The notes beneath the pieces were generated by a model. That model saw only the letters and a list, made by a program, of their open reading frames with translations. It made no database searches and was not told the DNA's origin. From JAWWOL01 sp033851545 (GTDB lineage: Bacteria > Actinomycetota > Actinomycetes > JAWWOL01), in assembly GCA_033851545.1 (NCBI GenBank), contig JAWWOO010000109.1, forward strand, positions 59,426 through 123,425: a stretch of DNA of 64,000 bases, in the 5' to 3' direction. Positions 52,950 through 62,020 of this stretch are shown piece after piece. Each line of letters starts with the position of its first letter. Position 1 is the first letter of the stretch. Position numbers and translations under genes: made by a program.

Positions 52950-55900
52950 GTGAGCAACGCTCCCTACCGGTTGGTCCGCGGGGCGCTGCCCGCCGTCGCC
53001 GTCCCCCTTCTCGACCCGTCCCAGCAGGCCGTCGTCGACCACGTCAGCGGACCGCTGCTGGTCCTGGCCGGCCCCGGCACCGGGAAGACGACCACCCTGG
53101 TCGAGGCGGTCGTCGAGCGGGTGCGCCGCGGTGCCACGCCCGACCAGGTGCTGGTGCTGACGTTCAGCCGCAAGGCCGCCGACGAGCTGCGTGAGCGCAT
53201 CGCCGGCCGCCTCGCCCGCACGGCGAGCGAGCCCTCAGCCTCGACGTTCCACGCGTGGTGCCTCTCACTGGTCATGGCCTACGGCGACGGGGCGGTGCCG
53301 CGGCTGCTGTCGGGGCCCGAGCGGCTGGTCCGCATCCGTGAGCTGCTGTCGGGCTCCGCCGAGGGTGTCGGGACCACCCGCTGGCCGTCCCGGCTGGCCC
53401 CTGCTCTGCCCACCCAAGGCATGGCCCGCGAGGTCTCCGACCTGCTCGACCGGGCCCGCGAGCGCGGGCTCGAGCCAGCCGACGTGGCGGCCGCGGGCCA
53501 ACGGGACGGACGCGACGACTGGGTGGCCGCTGCCTCGTTCTTCGAGGAGTACGTCGACGTGCTCGGGGTTCGCGGCGAGATGGACTACGCCGATCTCGTA
53601 CGGCGGGCCCTGCTGCTGCTGGCCGATCCGGTGATCCTCGGGGAGGTTCGGGCCCGCTACTCCGTGGTGTTCGTCGACGAATACCAGGACACCGACCCCG
53701 CCCAGGAGCAGCTGCTGCGCCTCCTGGTCGGCGGCGGGGGAGACCTGGTCGTCGTGGGCGACCCCGACCAGTCGATCTACGCCTTCCGCGGCGCCGACGT
53801 GTCCTGCATCCTGCGTTTCCCCGAACGGTTCCGGACGACGTCCGGCGCCGAGGCCCCAACGCTCACTTTGGGGGTCTCCCGCCGGGCCGGCGCCGGGCTG
53901 CTGGCGGTGTCCCGTGCGCTGGCGCAGCGGATCCCGGCGCCAGGGCTCGCGGTCGACCGGCTGCTGGCTCATCGCGCGCTGACCCCGGCCGCGGCGGGGG
54001 GCACCGCCGAGATCCGGCTCTTCGGGACGGTCTCGGACGAGGCCATCGCGATCGCGGACGTCCTGCGCCGGGCACACCTCGAGGACGGCCTGCCCTGGTC
54101 GTCGATGGCGGTGCTCGTCCGGTCCGGGGTCCGCACGATCCCGGTGCTGCGCCGGTCGCTGGTGGCCGCGGGCGTGCCGGTCGCTGTGGCCGCCGACGAA
54201 GTGCCCGTCGCCCGCGACCCCGCGGTTGCGCCGCTGCTCGCCGCACTCTCGGTCGCTTCCCGTCCGGAGACGCTGACCGAGGACGGTGCCCGCGAGCTGC
54301 TGATGTCGCCGCTGGTGCGCGCCACGCCGGCAGACCTGAGGCGGCTCGGCCGAGCCCTGCGTCAGCTCGACCGGGCGACCCTCGAGGGGTACGAGGAGAC
54401 GGGCGAGGCCGCCAACCGGCTCCAGCTGCCCAGGGCGAGCGCCACCCTGATCCGCGAGGCGGTGCTCACGCCGGGCGATGCGATCATGCTCGACGAGCGC
54501 ATCGGCAAGTCCCTGCGTCGGCTGCACGAGCTGCTGGCGGCCGCGCGGGCGGTGATGACGTTCGACCCCGCGAGGCCGCACGCCGGGGCGATTGCCGGTG
54601 CCGAGCAGGCACTCTGGGCGCTGTGGGACTCCAGCCGGCTGGCCTACCGCTGGTCCCGTGCCTCCGCCCGCGGTGGCCAGGAGGGGCGCGCTGCCGATCG
54701 TGACCTCGACGCCGTTGTCGCCCTCTTCGAGGCTGTCGCGCGGTTCGAGGAGCGACGCCCGCGGGCCGGCGTGCATGCCCTCATCGACGAGCTGCAGGCC
54801 CAGGAGATCCCGTCGCAGTCACGCAACGAGGGTGTCCTGTCCGGTGGGGGAGCTGTGCGGCTGCTGACCGCCCACCGGTCCAAGGGGCTCGAATGGGAGC
54901 TCGTGGTCGTCGCATCCGTGCAGGACGGCGGCTGGCCCGACCTGCGTCGCCGCGCCTCGTTGCTGGACGGCGACCGGCTCGACCGCGATGCCTCGCTGCC
55001 GCCTCCCACGGCGGCCTCGCTGGTCGTCGACGAGCGCCGGCTGTTCTACGTCGCCGTGACCAGGGCCCGGCAGCGACTGCTGGTCACCGCGGTGCGCTCA
55101 CCGCTCGACGAGGGCGAGCTGCCGTCACGGTTCCTCTCCGAGCTCGGCCTGCCGGTGCCCGACAGGATCGAGCGGCCGACCAGGCTGCTCTCGCTGTCCT
55201 CGCTGACCGGCCGGCTGCGCGGGGTGCTGGTCGACGAGACGTCGTCCGAGCCGCTGCGGGTCGCCGCCGCCGCTTCGCTTGCCCGGCTCGCGGCGCTCGG
55301 CCCGGACGGGTTGCCGCTCGTACCGTCGGCCCATCCCGAGCACTGGTGGGGCATGCGCGAGCCCAGTCCCGGGGCCGCGCCGGTGCGCCCGGTCGACCAG
55401 CCGCTTTCGCTCTCCGCCTCAGCGGTCGCCGGGTTCCAGGAGTGCCCGCTCAAGTGGTTCCTCGAGCGCGAGGCAAAGGCGGTTCAGGCCTCGACGGCAG
55501 CCGCCGGCTTCGGCCTGGTCGTGCATGCGCTGGCCAGCATGGTGGCCACCGGCGCGGTCCCGGCCGAGCTGCCGGTGCTCCTCGAGCGGCTCGACCTGGT
55601 GTGGGGCTCGCTCGGCTTCGACGCGCGCTGGCAGCGCGAGGGCGAGCGGCTCCAGGCCGGCAAGGCGCTCGCCCGGTTCCTCAACTGGCACGCCCTCGAT
55701 CGTGACCGCGAGTGGCTCGCTTCGGAGTGGGAGTTCTCGGTCCCGTACGAGGACACCCGACTCGGCGGTTCCTTCGACCGGGTCGAGCTCGACGACCAGG
55801 GCCGCATCGTGGTCGTGGACTTCAAGACCTCCAAGAGCCCGCCGAGCGCCGACAAGGTCGCGGCCAACCCGCAGCTCGGCGTCTACCAGATCGCCGTGCT

Positions 55901-56207
55901 GGCAGGCGCTCTCGAGGGCACGGTCGAGGGGGAACCCCAGGTGGGTGGGGCAGAGCTGGTGCAGCTCCGGGCCGGTCAGGGTGTCCGCTCCGGCGGTGAC
56001 GGGCTGCCCAAGATCCAGTGGCAGCCACCCCTGGAGCCGGCGGACATCGCGGCCGACAACCCCGACTGGGCAGGCGATCTCGTGCGGTCGACGGCGAGCG
56101 GCATCCGTGCCGAGCTGTTCGTCGCCCGGGTCAACGACCGCTGTGAGACGTGCGCGTTCGCCAGGGCCTGCCCGGCCCAGGACGCCGGCGACTCGGTCGT
56201 GTCCTGA
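52950..56207 (+). CDS. adnA: AdnA-type UvrD-like helicase-nuclease
   Basis: A 1085-residue protein. Superfamily 1 helicase motifs: Walker A GPGTGKTTTLVEA near residue 40, motif II DEYQDTDPAQEQ, VVGDPDQSIYAFRG, TAHRSKGLEWELVVV, FYVAVTRARQRLL. C-terminal PD-(D/E)XK nuclease with VVVDFKTSKSPPS. The Fe-S cysteines lie in FQECPLKWFLERE and in CETCAFARACPAQ. With AdnB it forms the actinobacterial end-resecting motor nuclease, the mycobacterial RecBCD functional analogue. GTG at 52950 follows AAGGAGG. Its TGA overlaps the adnB ATG by one base. Confidence 0.92.
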   Translation: MSNAPYRLVRGALPAVAVPLLDPSQQAVVDHVSGPLLVLAGPGTGKTTTLVEAVVERVRRGATPDQVLVLTFSRKAADELRERIAGRLARTASEPSASTFHAWCLSLVMAYGDGAVPRLLSGPERLVRIRELLSGSAEGVGTTRWPSRLAPALPTQGMAREVSDLLDRARERGLEPADVAAAGQRDGRDDWVAAASFFEEYVDVLGVRGEMDYADLVRRALLLLADPVILGEVRARYSVVFVDEYQDTDPAQEQLLRLLVGGGGDLVVVGDPDQSIYAFRGADVSCILRFPERFRTTSGAEAPTLTLGVSRRAGAGLLAVSRALAQRIPAPGLAVDRLLAHRALTPAAAGGTAEIRLFGTVSDEAIAIADVLRRAHLEDGLPWSSMAVLVRSGVRTIPVLRRSLVAAGVPVAVAADEVPVARDPAVAPLLAALSVASRPETLTEDGARELLMSPLVRATPADLRRLGRALRQLDRATLEGYEETGEAANRLQLPRASATLIREAVLTPGDAIMLDERIGKSLRRLHELLAAARAVMTFDPARPHAGAIAGAEQALWALWDSSRLAYRWSRASARGGQEGRAADRDLDAVVALFEAVARFEERRPRAGVHALIDELQAQEIPSQSRNEGVLSGGGAVRLLTAHRSKGLEWELVVVASVQDGGWPDLRRRASLLDGDRLDRDASLPPPTAASLVVDERRLFYVAVTRARQRLLVTAVRSPLDEGELPSRFLSELGLPVPDRIERPTRLLSLSSLTGRLRGVLVDETSSEPLRVAAAASLARLAALGPDGLPLVPSAHPEHWWGMREPSPGAAPVRPVDQPLSLSASAVAGFQECPLKWFLEREAKAVQASTAAAGFGLVVHALASMVATGAVPAELPVLLERLDLVWGSLGFDARWQREGERLQAGKALARFLNWHALDRDREWLASEWEFSVPYEDTRLGGSFDRVELDDQGRIVVVDFKTSKSPPSADKVAANPQLGVYQIAVLAGALEGTVEGEPQVGGAELVQLRAGQGVRSGGDGLPKIQWQPPLEPADIAADNPDWAGDLVRSTASGIRAELFVARVNDRCETCAFARACPAQDAGDSVVS

Positions 56208-59200
56208 TGGCTGAACAGCTCACGCCGTCCGCGGACGGTCACTACCTGCGGGCGCTGCTGGACAAGCCGTTCACCGACCGGCAGCTCGAGATCGTCACCG
56301 CTGGCCTGCAGCCGCAGCTCGTCATCGCCGGCGCGGGTTCGGGCAAGACGACGGTGATGGCCGCCCGCATCGTGCACGCCGTCGCCTGGCACGGCGTGCG
56401 CCCCGACGGCATCCTCGGCCTGACCTTCACCAACAAGGCCGCCTCCGAGCTGGCCGAACGCGTACGCGATGCGCTGGCCCGGCTGGCCCGGCTCGGCCCG
56501 GCCGGCGAGCTGATGCCGGTCAGCCTGCACCAGCCGGAGCCCGACGACCAGCCGACGGTGTCGACCTACCACGCCTACGCCGCCTCCCTGATCAAGGACC
56601 ACGCGCTGCGGATCGGCCGCGAGCCCGACTCGCGGCTGCTGACCGAGGCCGGTCGCTGGCAGCTGGCGCTCCGGGTCGTACGGGCAGCACCGGGTCCGTA
56701 CGAGACCTGGAGCTGGATGCCGCCCACGGTCGCCGAGCGGATGCTCGACCTCGACGGTGAGATGGCAGAGCACCTGCGGTTGCCGGGCGACGTGCGGGCG
56801 TTCGACGCCCGCACCATCGCGAGCGCCGCGGCCGTCACGGGTGGGGTCAAGGCGCTGCGCGAGATCGGTGAGCAGTGCAAGGTCCGCGACGAGCTGCTCG
56901 ACCTGGTCGACCGCTACCGTGCGCGCAAGGCCGAGCTCGACCTGGTCGACTTCGGCGACCAGGTCGCGCTTGCGGCGGAGATCGCGCAGTCCTGCCCCGA
57001 GGTCGGCGCCAGCGAGCGCGAGCGGTTCCCGTTGGTGTTCCTGGACGAGTACCAAGACACCGGCGTGGCCCAGCGCATCCTCCTGTCCCACCTGTTCTCC
57101 GGCGCCCACCCGGTGACAGCGGTGGGCGACCCGTGCCAGTCGATCTACGGCTGGCGGGGTGCGTCGATCGGCAACCTGCTCCGGTTCTCCGAGCACTTCC
57201 CGAGCCCGGCCGGCAGTGACCCGCTCTACCTGCTGACCAGCTTTCGCAACGGCAGCCACATCCTCGACGCGGCCAACGCCGTCTCCGAGTCGCTGCGTGC
57301 CGAGCAGACGCGGGGACGCCGCCCCTATGTCGAGGTGCCACCGCTCGAGCCCGGTCGCTCGGTGCCCGGCCAGGTGCGGACCGCGCTGCACACCACCGTC
57401 GTCGACGAGGTCGAGTGGCTCGCCGACCGGCTCGAGGAGTGCATTGCGGCTGGCACCGCTCCGGCCGAGATCGCCGTACTCTGCCGACGCCGCAGCGACT
57501 TTGCGTTGATCCATCGGTCGCTGGCCGAGCGCGGCATCCCGGTCGAGGTGGTCGGGCTCGGCGGTCTGCTCGAGATGCCGGAGGTCGCCGACGTCGTCGC
57601 CGTCCTCGAGGTGATGGCCGAGCCGACCGCCAACCCGGCGCTGGTCCGCATCCTCACCGGGCCGCGCTACCGCATCGGCCCTCGCGACCTCAAGGCGCTC
57701 GGGCGGCGGGCAGCGTTCCTCGCCCGCGACACGCTTGCGGACCGCAGCGTCGTCGACCCCGACGGCAACCGTGCGCTGGCCCAGGCGGCGGCATCCGTCG
57801 ACGACGTCGATGTCGTCGCGCTCACCGATGCGCTGGACAGCCTGGGTGATCCGACGGCCTACTCCGCCGAGGGCTACGCGCGACTGGTCGAGCTGCGCGC
57901 CGAGCTGACCAGGTTCCGGTCGCTGCTCAGCCAGCCGATCGTCGAGGCGGTCGTCGGGGTGGTCGGCGCCATCGGGCTCGACGTCGAGATCGAGGCGTCG
58001 CCTGCGGGGCTCGCAGCGGCCAGGGCGGCCAACCTTTCCTCCTTCCTCGACCACGCCGCCCGGTTCGAGGGCATCGAGGGCGAGTCCGACCTGGCGGCCT
58101 TCCTGGCCTACCTCGTCGCGGCAGGGGACAAGGAGCGCGGCCTCGACATCGGCGGCGTGTCCGCTGCCGACACGGTCAAGCTGATGACCGTCCACAAGGC
58201 CAAGGGCCTCGAGTGGAGCGTGGTGGCCCTGCCCGGCCTGGTGGACGAGATCTTCCCGTCCAACCGGGGCCGTTCCCGCTGGACCCGCCGCGCCGACGCG
58301 CTCCCGTACGAGCTCCGCGGCGACGCCGACGACCTGCCTGCCTTCGAAGCCTGGACCAGCCAGGGCCTCAAGGAGTTCGACGCAGCCTGCGCAGAGCAGG
58401 ACGACGAGGAGGAGCGCCGACTGGCCTACGTCGCCATCACGCGGGCCCGTGACCTGTTGCTGGCCAGCGGCTACGTCTGGAACGACACTCGCAAGAAGTC
58501 GTGCAAGCGGTCCGACTTCCTCGTCGAGCTCCGCGCTGCGGTGCCGCCCGACCCGTTGTGGGATGACCCGTGGGACGAGGCGCCGGGCGAGGAGAACCCG
58601 CTGACCGCCTTCGGCGTGCCCGACGTCGGGTGGCCGCCGGCCTACCGCCCCGGGCCGCTGGAGCGTCGGCGCTCCGCTGCCGAGCTTGTGCTTCAGGCCG
58701 GCTCCGGTGCCGCCGCCGGGTCGCCGGCCGATCCGTTGTGGGCGCCCGAGATTGCCGCGTGGGACCGGGAAGTAGGCCAGCTGCTGGACGAGCTCGCCGC
58801 CGGCCGCGCGCCCGTACGCGATGTCCTGCTGCCCAGGACGTTGTCGGCCAGCCAGGTTGTGGCGCTGGCCCAGGATCCTGAGGAGTTCGCGCGCGCGCTG
58901 GCGAGGCCGATGCCCCGTCGGCCCAGCACGGCGGCCCGACGGGGGACCGCGTTCCACGCCTGGGTCGAGCACCTCTTCGACGCCAAGCCGCTCTTCGACA
59001 CCGATGAGCTCGAGGGTGCCGCGGACGACGAGTGGCCCGACGACGTCCAGGCGCCGGAGGAGGAGCTGGCCGAGCTGCAGGCCGCCTTCGCCCGCACCGC
59101 GTACGGCGATCTCACGCCGTACGCGGTCGAGGCGCCGTTCGAGCTGGTGATCGGGGGCCGACTGCTGCGCGGCCGCATCGATGCGGTCTACCGCACCGAG

Positions 59201-59557
59201 GCCGGCTTCGACGTGGTCGACTACAAGACCGGTCTGCGGCCCGGCAAGCCGCAGGCGGCGGCCCTCCAGCTGGCCATCTACCGACTGGCCTGGGCCGGCA
59301 TCGCCGGGGTCCCGGTCGAGTCGGTCGGGGCAGTGTTCCTCTACGTCCGCACCGGTGACCTGGTCCGGCCGGAGCTGGCCGGTGCCGACGAGATCGCCGC
59401 CCTGCTCAGCAACGATGCCGAGACGCCGGAGGCGGCGCTGCCCTCACCACCGGCCCTCGACGCGGTCTCCGTGGCGACCGCGCTGGCTCCTCCACCTGGC
59501 CCGCCGCCCCGGCCGGTCGAGCAGGACGACGGGCAGCTGACCCTGGACTGGTCGTGA
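56207..59557 (+). CDS. adnB: AdnB-type UvrD-like helicase-nuclease
   Basis: A 1116-residue protein. Walker A AGAGSGKTTVMAAR near residue 47, LGLTFTNKAASELAERV, motif II DEYQDTGVAQ, AVGDPCQSIYGWRG, VHKAKGLEWSVVALPG, LAYVAITRARDLLL. The C-terminal nuclease has AFHAWVEHLF and VVDYKTGLRPGKPQAAALQL, catalytic Asp/Lys intact. In mycobacteria AdnB is the leading motor of AdnAB. The ATG overlaps the adnA stop by one base (TGATG), so coupled translation is assured. Confidence 0.93.
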   Translation: MAEQLTPSADGHYLRALLDKPFTDRQLEIVTAGLQPQLVIAGAGSGKTTVMAARIVHAVAWHGVRPDGILGLTFTNKAASELAERVRDALARLARLGPAGELMPVSLHQPEPDDQPTVSTYHAYAASLIKDHALRIGREPDSRLLTEAGRWQLALRVVRAAPGPYETWSWMPPTVAERMLDLDGEMAEHLRLPGDVRAFDARTIASAAAVTGGVKALREIGEQCKVRDELLDLVDRYRARKAELDLVDFGDQVALAAEIAQSCPEVGASERERFPLVFLDEYQDTGVAQRILLSHLFSGAHPVTAVGDPCQSIYGWRGASIGNLLRFSEHFPSPAGSDPLYLLTSFRNGSHILDAANAVSESLRAEQTRGRRPYVEVPPLEPGRSVPGQVRTALHTTVVDEVEWLADRLEECIAAGTAPAEIAVLCRRRSDFALIHRSLAERGIPVEVVGLGGLLEMPEVADVVAVLEVMAEPTANPALVRILTGPRYRIGPRDLKALGRRAAFLARDTLADRSVVDPDGNRALAQAAASVDDVDVVALTDALDSLGDPTAYSAEGYARLVELRAELTRFRSLLSQPIVEAVVGVVGAIGLDVEIEASPAGLAAARAANLSSFLDHAARFEGIEGESDLAAFLAYLVAAGDKERGLDIGGVSAADTVKLMTVHKAKGLEWSVVALPGLVDEIFPSNRGRSRWTRRADALPYELRGDADDLPAFEAWTSQGLKEFDAACAEQDDEEERRLAYVAITRARDLLLASGYVWNDTRKKSCKRSDFLVELRAAVPPDPLWDDPWDEAPGEENPLTAFGVPDVGWPPAYRPGPLERRRSAAELVLQAGSGAAAGSPADPLWAPEIAAWDREVGQLLDELAAGRAPVRDVLLPRTLSASQVVALAQDPEEFARALARPMPRRPSTAARRGTAFHAWVEHLFDAKPLFDTDELEGAADDEWPDDVQAPEEELAELQAAFARTAYGDLTPYAVEAPFELVIGGRLLRGRIDAVYRTEAGFDVVDYKTGLRPGKPQAAALQLAIYRLAWAGIAGVPVESVGAVFLYVRTGDLVRPELAGADEIAALLSNDAETPEAALPSPPALDAVSVATALAPPPGPPPRPVEQDDGQLTLDWS

Positions 59558-59590
59558 CCTCGGAGCTCGACTTCTCCAGCCGATTTCGTT

Positions 59591-60763
59591 TCAGCCGATC
59601 GGACCGAGCCCCGTACACGGCCGCAGGCTGTCCCACTGCTCGAGCCCTCTCGTGGCGGCCTCACCGGTCAACGGCTGGGGGACGCCGCCCTCGATCTGGG
59701 CGGGCACCCACCGGGCGGCGGTCACCGCCCGGCCGGCGACGGTGAGCAGCAGCACCCCGGACCGGGTCGTGGCCGAGACTCCGTGGGCATAGAACACGAA
59801 GTTGCCGAGCCCGTAGTCGACGAAGGCACCGCCCAGCCGGCCGGCACCGAGCTGTACGTGGGCATGGGAGCCGACGACGATGTCGGCGCCCGCGTCGACC
59901 AGCCGTTGGGCGAGCGTCCGCTGCGAGCTGGTCGGGCAGCTGGCGAGCTCCTTGCCCCAGTGCAGGTAGACGACGACGGTGTCCGCCGTCGCCCGTGCCG
60001 CCCGTACGGCGTCGAGCAGCCGGGGCACGTTGTTGGCGCTGGCCAGCCCGGGCTTGTCCGGCCCGGCGGTCCAGGTCGCGGCAAGGTTGTTGTCGAGGAC
60101 CTGGGTGGCGCCGATGATCGCCACCTTGTCACCCTTGACCGTGACGCCGTACGGGGCGAAGGCCGCGTCCTCGTCAGCGCCGATGCCGACCACCGGGAAG
60201 TCGGCGGCGTCCGCGGCGGCGAGGGTGTCGGCGAGCCCCACCTGGCCGTAGTCCTCGCCGTGGTTGTTGGCCATCGTCACCACGTCGATCCCCGCGGCCT
60301 TGAGCGCGGTGAACGCGGCCGGCGGCGCGCGGAACGTGAATTGTTTCAGCGCGCGGGTGCCCCTGGTCGTGACAGCCGTCTCGAGGTTGACCATCGCGAG
60401 GTCGGCTCCAGTGAGCACCTTGGCGATCGGGCCGATCGCGGTGACCGGGTCGGCGGCGAGGCGTAGCGCGTCGACGCCCATGAAGTGCACGTCGCCGCCG
60501 AAGGCCAGCGTGATCGGGGTGCCGCTCGGAGTACGGGGAGCCGGCGCGGACGACGGAGGCGGAGCAGCGGTCGAGGTCCTCGGTGCAGCCGTCGTCGTCC
60601 TGGCGCGCGGGGCCGAGGCCGCGGCCGCGCTAGGGGAGGGAGCGGCTGTTGTGCCGGCCACCACCGTCGCCTGGTGGCTAGCGCCGCAGCCGACCGCCAG
60701 CACGCTGGCGGTGGCCGCGAGGGCCAGGCGGCGGCGGGCAGGGGAGCCGTGGGTCGAGGTCAC
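59591..60763 (-). CDS. CapA-family lipoprotein (metallophosphatase-like)
   Basis: A 390-residue protein. From the GTG at 60763 it has an ideal lipoprotein signal (RRRLALAATASVLAVGC). A Pro/Ala/Ser/Thr linker follows, then the CapA domain: ITLAFGGDVHFMG with metal Asp and His, AMVNLETAVTTRG, VVTMANNHGEDYG and VVYLHWGKEL, IVVGSHAHVQLG. CapA enzymes participate in poly-gamma-glutamate or cell-envelope synthesis in some species; substrate unknown here. A longer ATG start at 60802 is possible. Convergent with adnB. Confidence 0.88.
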   Translation of the reverse strand: MTSTHGSPARRRLALAATASVLAVGCGASHQATVVAGTTAAPSPSAAAASAPRARTTTAAPRTSTAAPPPSSAPAPRTPSGTPITLAFGGDVHFMGVDALRLAADPVTAIGPIAKVLTGADLAMVNLETAVTTRGTRALKQFTFRAPPAAFTALKAAGIDVVTMANNHGEDYGQVGLADTLAAADAADFPVVGIGADEDAAFAPYGVTVKGDKVAIIGATQVLDNNLAATWTAGPDKPGLASANNVPRLLDAVRAARATADTVVVYLHWGKELASCPTSSQRTLAQRLVDAGADIVVGSHAHVQLGAGRLGGAFVDYGLGNFVFYAHGVSATTRSGVLLLTVAGRAVTAARWVPAQIEGGVPQPLTGEAATRGLEQWDSLRPCTGLGPIG

Positions 60764-61025
60764 CCTCCACCCTGACACAGCGCGCCTGAAATCGATGGGC
60801 ATCCGGGCCGTGCGTCCGCGGGCAGCGGGGTTGGCGGTCCCGCCCGTCGCCGGCGTGGACTGGGCGAGGCGCTCGCCGTGTGCAACCTCTGCCGCTGCAC
60901 CCAGCCGAGCGACAGTGTCCTTCTCCTCAGCGCTGCCAAGGCTTCCCGCTGCGGCCGCTCGAGCAGCGTGTCGAAGGTCCCTCGCGCCGGCTGGAGCCGC
61001 TCGTCGACGCCCTGCTCACGGCTGA
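60764..61025. other. Intergenic region, nothing recognised
   Basis: 262 bp between the capA-like gene start and the phosphatase gene stop. It would hold the promoter of the lipoprotein gene. No open frame, hairpin or operator stood out. Confidence 0.5.
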
Positions 61026-61688
61026 TCAGCCGCCGGCGTGCAACGGCTCGCCGCCGGGGCCGTTGCTGCCCGCGGTCAATTGCCCCGCCGTGATCCGGTC
61101 GGTCCAGGACACGACGTGCCATCCGCGAGCCGGGTCGCCCTCGACAACGATGACCCCGGTGTTGTCGAGGGGATTCGTGGCGACGAACGCCGCGTCGACG
61201 TTGTCGGTGCGCCCCGCCACCCACATCCGGATCGCGGCGCCGTGGGACACGAGCAGCGCGGTCCCGGACGTCGCAGCGGCGGCCTCCGCCACCACGGCGT
61301 CGTAGCGGGCGAAGGCCTCGGCGCCGCTCTCGCCCCCGGGCATGCGCAGCTCGAGATCACCAGCGGGCCAAGCAAAGGCGGTCGCGAGGTAGAGCTGGAT
61401 GGAGGTGTCGTCGTTCTTTAGCTCGAGGTCGCCCGCGGTCAGCTCGCGTAGCCCGTCACGGACGTTGACCGGCAGCCCCCGTACGCGCCCCAGCGGCTCG
61501 GCCGTCATCTGCGCCCTGGTCATGGTCGAGGCGTAGATCACCTCGATCTGTTCGTCGGCCAGGGTCGCCGGCAAGGCCTCAGCCTGCGCAACACCCAGGT
61601 CGGTCAGCGGCGGCCCGGGAACCGTGGTATCGATCAAGCGGTCGATGTTGCTCGGGCTCTGTCCGTGGCGCACCAGGATCAGCCGCAT
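61026..61688 (-). CDS. Histidine phosphatase family protein
   Basis: A 220-residue phosphoglycerate-mutase-like phosphatase. It begins MRLILVRHGQSPSNIDR with the phosphoenzyme His, has YASTMTRAQMTAEPL and a C-terminal ALLVSHGAAIRMW with the second catalytic His. Small-molecule phosphatase; substrate unknown. The ATG at 61688 was chosen because the family motif begins there. Confidence 0.9.
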   Translation of the reverse strand: MRLILVRHGQSPSNIDRLIDTTVPGPPLTDLGVAQAEALPATLADEQIEVIYASTMTRAQMTAEPLGRVRGLPVNVRDGLRELTAGDLELKNDDTSIQLYLATAFAWPAGDLELRMPGGESGAEAFARYDAVVAEAAAATSGTALLVSHGAAIRMWVAGRTDNVDAAFVATNPLDNTGVIVVEGDPARGWHVVSWTDRITAGQLTAGSNGPGGEPLHAGG

Positions 61689-62020
61689 GCCGCCCATCCC
61701 TCCCTGTCCGGCCGGGCAGGCTCGAGCGCCCGCGGCAGTCGATTGTCTCAGCCGCCGCCGGAGGCCGACGCAGGGGGCAGCCGTCGAGGGCGCAGGTGCA
61801 TTTTGCCTTCGCTCGGTTTCGCTGCCGCGCCGCGGGGGAGACAAATTGCCCTGTCTCACAGGCACATTGGCCCGTTATCCAATCGTGACTGGCCTCGCGT
61901 CAGTCGATGACAACCGTCCCGGACCAGTCGTCGTTTGTGCAGGCAGAGACGGGTGCGCTCTGCCCGTCAGCCCAACCTGCGCGTCATCAGGCTCGCGGGA
62001 CCCTTCGTTGTGGAGGCGTC
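61689..62020. other. Intergenic region upstream of the sugar ABC operon
   Basis: 332 bp between divergent genes. Several short dyads are visible, such as GACTG and CAGTC nine bases apart around 61888-61906, which could be a regulator site for the ABC operon, but no adjacent LacI or GntR gene lies in the window. The ribosome-binding site GGAGG is just before 62021. No gene is supported. Confidence 0.4.

Noticed and set aside
55976..58972. 998-codon open frame antisense to adnB
   Set aside because: A by-product of high-GC third positions; it lies wholly opposite conserved helicase motifs and its composition is Arg/Gly/Ala-rich without any domain.
61888..61906. GACTG/CAGTC dyad upstream of the sugar ABC operon
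   Set aside because: Only 5-bp arms; no LacI- or GntR-type gene in the window to support an operator, so recorded only in the intergenic description.
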